The position numbers were made by a program, and so were the translations under genes. Below are positions 9,006 to 15,651 of a DNA stretch of 64,000 bases, one piece after another (the stretch's first letter is position 1; every line of letters starts with the position of its first letter). Location: NCBI RefSeq assembly GCF_003002815.1, contig NZ_PVTF01000007.1, forward strand, positions 186,001 to 250,000, in the 5' to 3' direction. The DNA comes from Umezawaea tangerina (lineage in GTDB: Bacteria > Actinomycetota > Actinomycetes > Mycobacteriales > Pseudonocardiaceae). The notes beneath the pieces are model-generated. The model was given only the letters and a program-made list of their open reading frames with translations. It did no database searches and was not told the DNA's origin.

Positions 9006-9770
9006 TCACTCGTCGAGCAGGTCGGGCTGGGCGTGCACGACGTCGTCGAAGAGGATCCGGAAGCTGTACCTGGCCAGTGCCGGGCTGCCGAACTGGGAGT
9101 GCGCGACACGGGCGGCGTCGGTGTCCAGGTAGGCCGGGGTGCCCGCCGCCTCGGCGATCAGCTGCACCTGCGCCGCCCGGTCGAAGCTGACGAACCAGTA
9201 GGCCGCCTCCTCGACGCTGCCACCCACGGTGATCACGCCGTGGTTCCGCATCACCACCGCGCGGTGGGGGCCGAGCGCCTCGGCCATCCGCCTGCCCTCC
9301 TCGGTCTCCAGGGCCAGACCGTTGTAGTCGCGGTAGACGCCCTGGTCCTCGAAGAAGGCGCAGGCCTCCTGCACGACCGGGCGCAGCGGCGTGCCGAGCG
9401 CGGCGAGCGCGCGGCCGTGGATGGAGTGGGCGTGCGCCGCCGAGACGACGTCCGGGCGCAGGTCGTGGATGGCGGAGTGGATGACGAAGGCGCCGCGGTT
9501 GACCGGGCGGCCGCCCTCCAGGACCTCGCCGTCGGCGTCGACCATGACCAGGTCCTTCACGCTGATCCGGCCGAAGGAGACGCCGAACGGGTTGACCCAG
9601 AACCGCCGCGGGTCCTCGGGGTCGCGGACCGTGATGTGCCCGGCCACGCCCTCGTCGTAGCCGAGCCTGCCGAACACGCGCAGCGCCGCGGCGAGCTGCT
9701 GCTTGCGGTGCCTGCGCTCGTCCTCGACGGAGCCGGAGGCCTGCGCGGCCGGGATGTCCAACGTGGTCAA
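9006..9770 (-). CDS. Class II aldolase/adducin-family protein
   Basis: The 254-residue protein has the class II aldolase fold. The zinc ligands are visible as H113 and H115 in SAAHAHSIHG and H177 in MRNHGVI. It probably cleaves or decarboxylates a small hydroxy-acid or sugar-phosphate-like substrate, or it is one of the many uncharacterised aldolase-fold enzymes. The start is set at TTG: it overlaps the TGA of the upstream Rid gene as TTGA, and GGAGAGGA lies 7 bases upstream. The pair is therefore probably translationally coupled. Confidence 0.87.
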   Translation of the reverse strand: MTTLDIPAAQASGSVEDERRHRKQQLAAALRVFGRLGYDEGVAGHITVRDPEDPRRFWVNPFGVSFGRISVKDLVMVDADGEVLEGGRPVNRGAFVIHSAIHDLRPDVVSAAHAHSIHGRALAALGTPLRPVVQEACAFFEDQGVYRDYNGLALETEEGRRMAEALGPHRAVVMRNHGVITVGGSVEEAAYWFVSFDRAAQVQLIAEAAGTPAYLDTDAARVAHSQFGSPALARYSFRILFDDVVHAQPDLLDE

Positions 9771-10210
9771 GGTGTCGTCCTCTCCGTCGTGCGGTGGGGT
9801 CGGGAACCGATGGCGGCGAGACCGTCGACCTCGACCAGCCACTCGGGCAGGGCGAGGGCGGCGACGCCGACCCAGGTGCTGGCGGCGAGCGGGACCTCGC
9901 CGAAGGCGCGCCGCAGCGCGTCGAACACGGGCTCGATCAGGTCGGGGGTCGAGCCCACGACGTGGATCGTGTACTTGAGCAGGTCGGCGGGTGTGCCGCC
10001 CGCGGCCTCGAGGGCCGCCCGGAGGTTGCGGAAGGCCTGCTCGGCCTGCGCGGCGACATCGCCCGCGCCGACGAGCGCGCCGTCGGTGTCCAGGGCGACC
10101 TGGCCCGCGATCGCCACCAGGCGGTCGCCCGGCGCGGAGACGGTGACCTGCGAGTACAGGTTCCGCACAGGGGTGGCGAGTGCCGGCGGGTCGATGCGGT
10201 GGACGGCCAC
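9767..10210 (-). CDS. Rid-family (YjgF/YER057c) protein lacking the RidA arginine
   Basis: The 147-residue protein has the RidA fold: AGQVALDTDGALVG, QAEQAFRNLRAALEAAGG and LPEWLVEVDGLAAI match the family. At the place of the substrate-carboxylate-binding arginine (usual A-R-S/T) the sequence reads AAST, with Ala at about residue 110. It is therefore unlikely to be a canonical 2-iminobutanoate deaminase and fits the arginine-less Rid subgroups often found in catabolic operons. The GTG start follows GAAGGAGCT. It is the first gene of the leftward operon facing the FadR-type regulator. Confidence 0.88.
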   Translation of the reverse strand: MAVHRIDPPALATPVRNLYSQVTVSAPGDRLVAIAGQVALDTDGALVGAGDVAAQAEQAFRNLRAALEAAGGTPADLLKYTIHVVGSTPDLIEPVFDALRRAFGEVPLAASTWVGVAALALPEWLVEVDGLAAIGSRPHRTTERTTP

Positions 10211-10235
10211 GGGAGCTCCTTCGGCGGCAAAATCG

Positions 10236-10269
10236 TCAGGTCATCAGACAACTTTGCGTCCGGCTTGTC
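10236..10269. promoter_or_regulatory. Candidate FadR-type operator between the Rid operon and its regulator
   Basis: The 123-base gap between the divergent genes holds two overlapping imperfect repeats. One is TCAGGTCATCAGA, an imperfect palindrome. The other is an outer pair, GACAA and TTGTC, 13 bases apart. GntR/FadR regulators usually bind such short inverted repeats in the divergent promoter next to their gene. The assignment is by position and symmetry only. Confidence 0.4.
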
Positions 10270-10333
10270 AATCCTCGCCCCCCGTCGATCCGGAGCCGTC
10301 CCCGGTCGGTGGTGCTGCCGTAACCTGGCGACC

Positions 10334-11047
10334 ATGATCGACCAGTGGCGGCCGTCGACACCACCGCAGCGCAGACCCCTCGTCGACCAGGTCATCGCCA
10401 GCGTGCGCGAGCTGATCAGCGGTGAGGGCCTGGAGGTGGGGGACCGGCTGCCCAGCGAGCCCGACCTCGCCCGGCGGCTCGGCGTCGGGCGCTCCACGCT
10501 GCGCGAGGCCATCCGGGTCCTCGGGCACGCGGGCGTCCTGGACATCAAGCAGGGCAGCGGGACCTACGTCGGGCGACCGCGGGAGGACGACCTCGCCACC
10601 CGCCTCGCCGCCGCCAGGGTGCCGGAGGTGTTCGAGGTGCGCGCCGCCCTGGAGACACTGGTGGCCCGCACGGCGCCGTTGCGGCGGACCGACGAGCAGG
10701 TCGCGGCGCTGCGCACGGCCGTGCGGGACTGCCGAGGGCACGCCGAGACCGGCGACGTCACCGCGTTCATCGAGGCCGACTCGCGCTTCCACCGCATCGC
10801 CGCCGAGGCCTCCGCCAACTCCGTGCTCGTCGAGCTGTACGAGGTGCTGCGCCGCTCGCTGGAGCCCGCCCTGCTCGTCGTCGCCGACGTGGTCGAGCTG
10901 CGCCGGGCCAACGACCGGCACGAGGTGCTCGTCGACGCCATCGAAGCGGGCGACCCGGACGCCGCCGTGGCGGCCACCCAGGCCCACCTCGCGGAAACCG
11001 TCACCTTGTTCGAGGCGGGCCGGGACGCGGACGGCCCCTCGGCCTGA
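10334..11047 (+). CDS. FadR-subfamily GntR transcriptional regulator
   Basis: The 237-residue protein has an N-terminal winged helix (about 15-80, with LPSEPDLARRLGVGRSTLREAIRV and LDIKQGSGTYV). An all-helical FCD ligand-binding domain follows (about 95-230), carrying the FHRIAAEAS and HEVLVDAIEAGDPDAA signatures. Such proteins repress catabolic operons and release DNA when a small carboxylate or sugar acid binds. It diverges from the Rid/aldolase/hydrolase operon, its likely target. The ATG gives the normal family length; a longer frame upstream runs through the promoter and is rejected. Confidence 0.9.
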   Translation: MIDQWRPSTPPQRRPLVDQVIASVRELISGEGLEVGDRLPSEPDLARRLGVGRSTLREAIRVLGHAGVLDIKQGSGTYVGRPREDDLATRLAAARVPEVFEVRAALETLVARTAPLRRTDEQVAALRTAVRDCRGHAETGDVTAFIEADSRFHRIAAEASANSVLVELYEVLRRSLEPALLVVADVVELRRANDRHEVLVDAIEAGDPDAAVAATQAHLAETVTLFEAGRDADGPSA

Positions 11048-11190
11048 CCATCCCGCGTGGACCGTGTCCGGGTAGCCGCGTTTGTGATCTCCGTGGCTTC
11101 AGCGTCGACCGAATCCAATGGTCACCGCGCGGGTGTCCTGCCCTGTGTCAGGTGCAAACGCGCGATGGCGGACAACCTCCGCGGTCGGGG

Positions 11191-12015
11191 TCAAGCGTCC
11201 TTCGTGGACGTCCGACCGGCGGAACCGGTCTTCGACGCGGGGGTCTCGTCCTCCCGCCTGGTGAGCACCACGGGGCCGTTCTCGGTGATGGCGACGGTGT
11301 GCTCGGAGTGGGCGGTGCGCGAGCCGTCGGCCGACCGGATGGTCCAGCCGTCGGGGTCGTAGACGATGCGGTCGGTCGTGGCGGCGAACCACGGTTCGAG
11401 CGCGAGGGTCAGGCCGGGGCGCAGCTTCAGGCCGCGGCCCGCCTTGCCCTTGTTGGAGACGTGCAGCTCCTCGTGCATGGTGCGGCCGATGCCGTGGCCG
11501 CCGAACTCGGTGTTGACCGGGTAGCCGTGGCCGCGGGCCACCTCCCAGATGGCGGCCGAGATGTCGCCGAGGCGGTTGCCGGGGCGCGCGGCGTCGATCG
11601 CGGCCTCCAGCGCCTCCTCGGTGGCGCGGATGATCCGCTGGTCCTCCTCGGCGGGGGTGCCGACGATGACCGTGCGCGCGGAGTCGGCCACCCAGCCGTC
11701 GATGCTGACCGCGATGTCCGCGCTGAGCACGTCGCCGTCGCGCAGCACGTAGTCGTGGGGGAGGCCGTGCAGGACGGCGTCGTTGACCGACAGGCAGATC
11801 ACGTTGCGGAACGGGCCGCGGCCGAAGGACGGCGCGTAGTCCCAGTAGCACGACTCCGCGCCGCGCCGCTCGATCATGCCGCGCACGTGGTGCTCGAGGT
11901 CCATCAGGTTGACGCCCACGTCGGCGAGCTTGCCGACCTCGGTCAGGACCTCGGCGACGAAGCGCCCGGTCACGTGCATGCGGTCGATCTCCGCAGGCGT
12001 CTTCAGCTCGATCAC
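11191..12015 (-). CDS. map: Type I methionine aminopeptidase
   Basis: The 274-residue enzyme removes the initiator methionine from nascent proteins. The five metal ligands are all present at the expected spacing: D100, D111, H174, E207 and E238, a constant offset of 3 from the E. coli enzyme. H83 also matches the substrate-binding histidine. It starts with GTG after GAGGT. Actinomycetes often have a second map gene, and pairing with a divergent XRE regulator across a strong operator suggests this copy is regulated rather than housekeeping. That last point is inference. Confidence 0.94.
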   Translation of the reverse strand: MIELKTPAEIDRMHVTGRFVAEVLTEVGKLADVGVNLMDLEHHVRGMIERRGAESCYWDYAPSFGRGPFRNVICLSVNDAVLHGLPHDYVLRDGDVLSADIAVSIDGWVADSARTVIVGTPAEEDQRIIRATEEALEAAIDAARPGNRLGDISAAIWEVARGHGYPVNTEFGGHGIGRTMHEELHVSNKGKAGRGLKLRPGLTLALEPWFAATTDRIVYDPDGWTIRSADGSRTAHSEHTVAITENGPVVLTRREDETPASKTGSAGRTSTKDA

Positions 12016-12035
12016 GGGTACCTCGCGTCACCAGG

Positions 12036-12090
12036 GGTTGGTATTACTATACCGATCACGTTAGCACTTGCCGGTATAGTAATACCAACC
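12036..12090. promoter_or_regulatory. Bidirectional operator/promoter between map and the XRE regulator
   Basis: A perfect 19-bp inverted repeat (GGTTGGTATTACTATACCG and its complement) is separated by 17 bases. Each arm is itself a small palindrome, GGTAT-N4-ATACC, so two identical operator sites face each other. Each arm also contains a -10-like TATAGT reading outward, about 24 bases before the XRE start and about 31 before the map start. Binding should therefore block both promoters, which fits autoregulation by the XRE protein. Confidence 0.8.
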
Positions 12091-12103
12091 GTATCCTGGG
12101 GGC

Positions 12104-12373
12104 ATGGTCCGCCAACCGCTCACCCCCGAGCAGATCGAAGCAGGCAGGCGCCTCGGCGCGCTGCTGCGCCGGGCGCGGGCGGAGCGCGACCCGGCCGACG
12201 TGGCGCACGCGGCCGGCATCTCGCCGGAGACCCTGCGCAAGATCGAGACCGGCAGGCTGCCGTCACCGGGGTTCGGCACGATCGTGTGCATCGGCGAGGC
12301 CCTCGGCCTCCCGGTCCAGGAGCTCGCGCTCGCCTGGCGCGGCGACGGCCAACCGCTGAAAGCCGTCTCCTAG
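12104..12373 (+). CDS. XRE-family (Cro/CI-type) helix-turn-helix regulator
   Basis: This 89-residue protein is almost entirely one helix-turn-helix domain (about 14-75; ADVAHAAGISPETLRKIETG is the HTH core). There is no ligand domain. It begins 14 bases after the right arm of the inverted repeat, so it probably binds that repeat and controls itself and map. Its TAG stop lies inside the CTAG duplicated by the insertion sequence, so the protein is unchanged but anything once co-transcribed downstream is cut off. Confidence 0.87.
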   Translation: MVRQPLTPEQIEAGRRLGALLRRARAERDPADVAHAAGISPETLRKIETGRLPSPGFGTIVCIGEALGLPVQELALAWRGDGQPLKAVS

Positions 12374-12390
12374 GGCCTGTATCGAAGTCG
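12374..12390 (+). repeat. Left terminal inverted repeat of the IS element
   Basis: GGCCTGTATCGAAGTCG matches the complement of the right end over all 17 bases. CTAG at 12370-12373 precedes it and contains the stop codon of the XRE gene. Confidence 0.9.
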
Positions 12391-12504
12391 GCTGAGGTGA
12401 CTTCGATCTAGGTTGGCGCTGTTCAGCGTGTTGATGATCAAAAATGAGCGAGGTCTCCGGTAATCGGTTCGTCGACCAAGAAGAACCTGAACACCGGAGA
12501 CCTC

Positions 12505-13407
12505 GTGAACACCCTAGCGGTGACGGGGCGGTTCGACCTGACCGACGTGCAGTGGGCGATGCTGGAATCGTTGTTGCCCCAACCGTCCCGGTCGGGTCGA
12601 CCGTCGTTGTGGAGCAAGCGGCAACTGGTCGACGGGATCCGGTGGCGGGTCCGTGTCGGTGCGCCATGGCGGGACATTCCCGCGACATTCCCGCGACATA
12701 TGGCTCCTGGTCGGCGGTGTACGCGTTATTCCGGCGTTGGCAGCGGGCCGGTGTGTGGCAGGTGATCCTGACCGCGCTGCAAGCCCGAGCCGATGCCGCC
12801 GGGCGGGTCACGTGGGATGTCAGTGTGGATTCCACGATCGCGCGGGCGCACCAGCATGCGGCGGGTGCCCGGAAAAGGGGGATCTGCAGGCGGAGCCGCC
12901 GGGCGGGATCGTCATCGAGCCCGATGATCACGCGTTGGGCCGTTCCCGCGGCGGGTGGACCACGAAGCTGCACCTGGGCTGCGAGCAGGGCCGGAAGCCG
13001 TTGTCGATCGTGCTGACCGCCGGTCAGCGGGGCGACAGCCCGCAATTCATCCCGGTGTTGCGGGGGATCCGGGTTCCTCGGGCGGCCGGTGGTCGGCCCC
13101 GGACTCGCCCGGACCGGGTATTGGCCGACAAGGCGTACACGTCCAAGGCCAACCGCGAGCACCTTCGCCGACGCGGGATCAGGCGACGATCCCGAGCAAG
13201 GTCGATCAGGACGCGCATCGCAAGGCCAAGGGGTCCAAGGGCGGCAGGCCACCGGCCTTCGACCCCGAGGACTACAAGCAACGCCATGCGGTGGAGTGCG
13301 GTATCAACCGGCTCAAGCGTCACCGTGGGGTGGCTACTCGGTACGACAAACTTGCCGTGCGTTACGAGGCCACCGTGCATGTCGCAGCGATCAACGAATG
13401 GTTCTGA
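12505..13407 (+). pseudogene. IS5-type transposase, frameshifted
   Basis: The protein can be followed through three frames. The N-terminus (DLTDVQWAMLESLLP, GRPSLWSKRQLVDGIRWR) breaks at an 11-base tandem duplication, gacattcccgc at 12673-12683 and again at 12684-12694. The middle part (YGSWSAVYALFRRWQ to DSTIARAHQHAAG) passes at an A4G5 run near 12870 into the next frame (KGDLQ onward) by a -1 shift. That shift may be programmed, as in other IS427-group elements. Near 13184 one more indel moves the frame again before the C-terminal [22 protein letters not shown] region. The D-D-E catalytic regions are thus split. The GTG start follows CGGAGA. Confidence 0.85.
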
Positions 13408-13408
13408 T

Positions 13409-13425
13409 CGACTTCGATACAGGCC
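13409..13425 (-). repeat. Right terminal inverted repeat of the IS element
   Basis: This is a perfect complement of the left end, followed by CTAG at 13426-13429. It starts 1 base after the transposase stop codon. Confidence 0.9.
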
Positions 13426-13460
13426 CTAGCCCTCCCCGCCATTCACCGCTCTTCCCCGAC

Positions 13461-13484
13461 CGACACGGCCACGCGGCCGTGTCG
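13461..13484. promoter_or_regulatory. Inverted repeat upstream of the FAD monooxygenase gene
   Basis: CGACACGGCC-N4-GGCCGTGTCG is a perfect 10-bp inverted repeat, followed by two more TGTCGGTG-like copies up to about 13512. It lies roughly 105 bases before the monooxygenase start, suggesting an operator (TetR-like in form) rather than a terminator. No cognate regulator is adjacent. Confidence 0.4.
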
Positions 13485-13588
13485 GTGGCATGTCGGTGCC
13501 GTGTCGGTGGAGCCGCGCACTGTCGTGGGCATGACGTCCTGACCGGCGTCACGACCACACCAACGGCAGTCACCGGAGGAACAAGACC

Positions 13589-14731
13589 ATGAGCGTTCCA
13601 GTCACGATCGTCGGCGCGGGCCTGGGCGGCCTCGCGCTGGCCCGCGTCCTGCACGTCCACGGCATCGCGTCCACCGTCTACGAGGCGGAGGCGTCGCCGA
13701 CGGCGCGGGCGCAGGGCGGGATGCTGGACATCCACGACTACAACGGCCAGCCCGCACTGGAGGCGGCCGGGTTGATGGAGGAGTTCCGGAGCATCGTCCT
13801 GCGGGGCCGGGAGGCCATGCGGGTCGTCGACACCGACGGGACCGTCCTGTTCGAGAAGGCCGACGACGGCACCGGCGACAGCCCCGAGGCGCAGCGGGCC
13901 GAGCTGAGGAGGATGCTGCTCGACTCGCTGCCGGAGGGCACCGTCCGGTGGGGGCACCGGGTCGACGGCGTGCGCTCGCTCGGCGGGGGCCGCCACGAGG
14001 TGTCCTTCGGCAACGGCACGACCGTCGTCGCGGACGTCCTGGTCGGCGCGGACGGCGCGTGGTCGCAGGTGCGGCCGCTGCTCACCGACGTCAGGCCCGA
14101 GTACGCGGGCAACTCGTCCATCGAGACCTTCCTGTTCGACGGCGACACCCGTCACCCCACCGTCGCGAAGGCGGTCGGTGACGGGGCGCTGATGGTGTTC
14201 GACAAGACCGCGAGCGGGAAGGTCTTCCTCGTCCACCGGGAGGCCGACGGGCACCTGCACGCCTACCTCTGGCTGGCCAGGCCGCTGGACTGGTTCGCGG
14301 GCATCGACTTCACCGACGCCGTCGAGGCGACCGCGGCGGTCGCGCGGGAGGTCGAGGGCTGGGCGCCCGAGCTGACCGCGCTGATCACCGACAGCGACAC
14401 CGTCCCCGTCTACCGCCCCCACTACACGCTGCCCGTCGAGCACCGGTGGGACCGCGTGCCGGGGGTGACCCTGGTCGGCGACGCCGCCCACCTCCAGCCG
14501 CCGAACGGGGAGGGCGCGAACCTGGCGCTGCAGGACGGCGCCGAGCTCGGCGCGGCCATCGCCGCGCACCCCGGTGACGTCGAGGCCGCGCTCGCCGAGT
14601 ACGAGCGGGCGATGTTCCCCCGCAGCGCCGCGTCCTCGGCCGCGGGCGTCGCCAACAACGAGATCCTCCTGGGCGACAACGCGGCCCCGAAGCTGATCAA
14701 CCTGCTGGCCGACCGGTTCGCGGGTGCCTGA
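13589..14731 (+). CDS. FAD-dependent monooxygenase (PHBH/TetX-like)
   Basis: The 380-residue flavoprotein has the dinucleotide-binding motif GAGLGG (9-14), the ribose-binding acidic residue E32 (in VYEAE), a central DVLVGADGAWSQVR stretch and the second FAD motif GDAAH around G297-D298. The overall pattern is that of PHBH-fold aromatic/antibiotic hydroxylases such as TetX. It would insert one oxygen from O2 using NAD(P)H. The ATG follows GGAGGA. The dienelactone hydrolase gene starts 31 bases downstream and probably shares the transcript. Confidence 0.9.
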   Translation: MSVPVTIVGAGLGGLALARVLHVHGIASTVYEAEASPTARAQGGMLDIHDYNGQPALEAAGLMEEFRSIVLRGREAMRVVDTDGTVLFEKADDGTGDSPEAQRAELRRMLLDSLPEGTVRWGHRVDGVRSLGGGRHEVSFGNGTTVVADVLVGADGAWSQVRPLLTDVRPEYAGNSSIETFLFDGDTRHPTVAKAVGDGALMVFDKTASGKVFLVHREADGHLHAYLWLARPLDWFAGIDFTDAVEATAAVAREVEGWAPELTALITDSDTVPVYRPHYTLPVEHRWDRVPGVTLVGDAAHLQPPNGEGANLALQDGAELGAAIAAHPGDVEAALAEYERAMFPRSAASSAAGVANNEILLGDNAAPKLINLLADRFAGA

Positions 14732-14762
14732 GCGGTCCGGGACTTCCACAGGAGGCAGGGAG

Positions 14763-15521
14763 ATGCACAAGACGGCAGTGGGCGTGCGCACTCCCGACGG
14801 GGTGGCCGACGCGTACTTCGCCCGCCCCGACGGGGACGGACCGTTCCCGGGGGTGCTGTTCTACATGGACGCGCTGGGGCTGAGGCCGCGGCTGTTCGAG
14901 ATGGTCGAGCGGATCGCCGGGCACGGGTACGCCGTGCTGGCGCCGAACCTGTTCTACCGCAGCGGAAGCGGGCGGATGGCCGACCCGGCCGGCCTCGGCG
15001 ACCCCGAGCGGCGCGACGGGATCATCGGCAGGCTCGTGGAGCTGATCAAGGCGCTGGACACCGCGGCGATCACCCGCGACACCCTGGCGTACCTCGACTT
15101 CCTGGACGCGCGGGACGGGATGGCGCTCGGGCCGGACGCGATCGTCGGCTACTGCATGGGCGGCAACAACGCGTTCAAGGCGATCACGGCGTTCCCGGAC
15201 CGGATCGCCGCGCTGGCGGGCTTCCACGGCGGAGGGCTGGCCACCGGCGAACCGGACAGCCCGCACCTGGGGGTCGGCCGGATCACCGGCGAGGTCTACT
15301 TCGCGCACGCCGACCAGGACCACGGCATGCCGCGCGAGCAGATCGACCGGCTCGAAGAAGCCCTGGCCGCGGCGGGCGTGCGGTTCCGCTCGGAGGTCTA
15401 CCGGGGCGCGCCGCACGGTTTCACGATGACCGACACGGTGTCCTACCACGCCGAGGCGGAGCAGCGGCACTGGCGCAACCTCCTCGGGCTGCTCGACAGC
15501 ACCGTGGGATCGCACCGGTGA
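14763..15521 (+). CDS. Dienelactone hydrolase-family protein
   Basis: The 252-residue alpha/beta hydrolase has a cysteine nucleophile, C131 in GYCMGG. D184 in HADQDHG and H218 in APHGF complete the triad, as in dienelactone hydrolases. These open lactone rings in aromatic degradation, but many homologues act on other esters. The ATG is preceded by AGGAGGCAGGG. It follows the FAD monooxygenase closely, suggesting consecutive oxidation and ring opening of one substrate (inference). Confidence 0.9.
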   Translation: MHKTAVGVRTPDGVADAYFARPDGDGPFPGVLFYMDALGLRPRLFEMVERIAGHGYAVLAPNLFYRSGSGRMADPAGLGDPERRDGIIGRLVELIKALDTAAITRDTLAYLDFLDARDGMALGPDAIVGYCMGGNNAFKAITAFPDRIAALAGFHGGGLATGEPDSPHLGVGRITGEVYFAHADQDHGMPREQIDRLEEALAAAGVRFRSEVYRGAPHGFTMTDTVSYHAEAEQRHWRNLLGLLDSTVGSHR

Positions 15522-15651
15522 CGCGGGTCGGGTAGCGGTGGTGGCCGCGGGACCGGTCGGCCGCGCGGCCACCACGCCGAGGCGCACCGCGACCCCGGCG
15601 GAGCGGTGGCACCCGCCCGGCGCACGGGAGCGGGTGGGCGATGATGGTGGT

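Larger units (their letters stand above)
12374..13425 (+). mobile_element. IS5-type insertion sequence (IS427-like), decayed copy
   Basis: The 1,052-base element is bounded by perfect 17-bp terminal inverted repeats (GGCCTGTATCGAAGTCG) and flanked by CTAG on both sides as an apparent 4-base target duplication. It encodes one IS5-like transposase spread over several frames. The size, ends and target preference fit the IS427 group of the IS5 family, where a two-frame transposase is normal. The internal damage suggests it can no longer move by itself. Confidence 0.88.

Noticed and set aside
12444-12504. ATG upstream of the transposase as an alternative start
   Set aside because: The frame it opens is not the transposase frame until after the 11-base duplication; the GTG at 12505 has a ribosome-binding site and encodes the real N-terminus.
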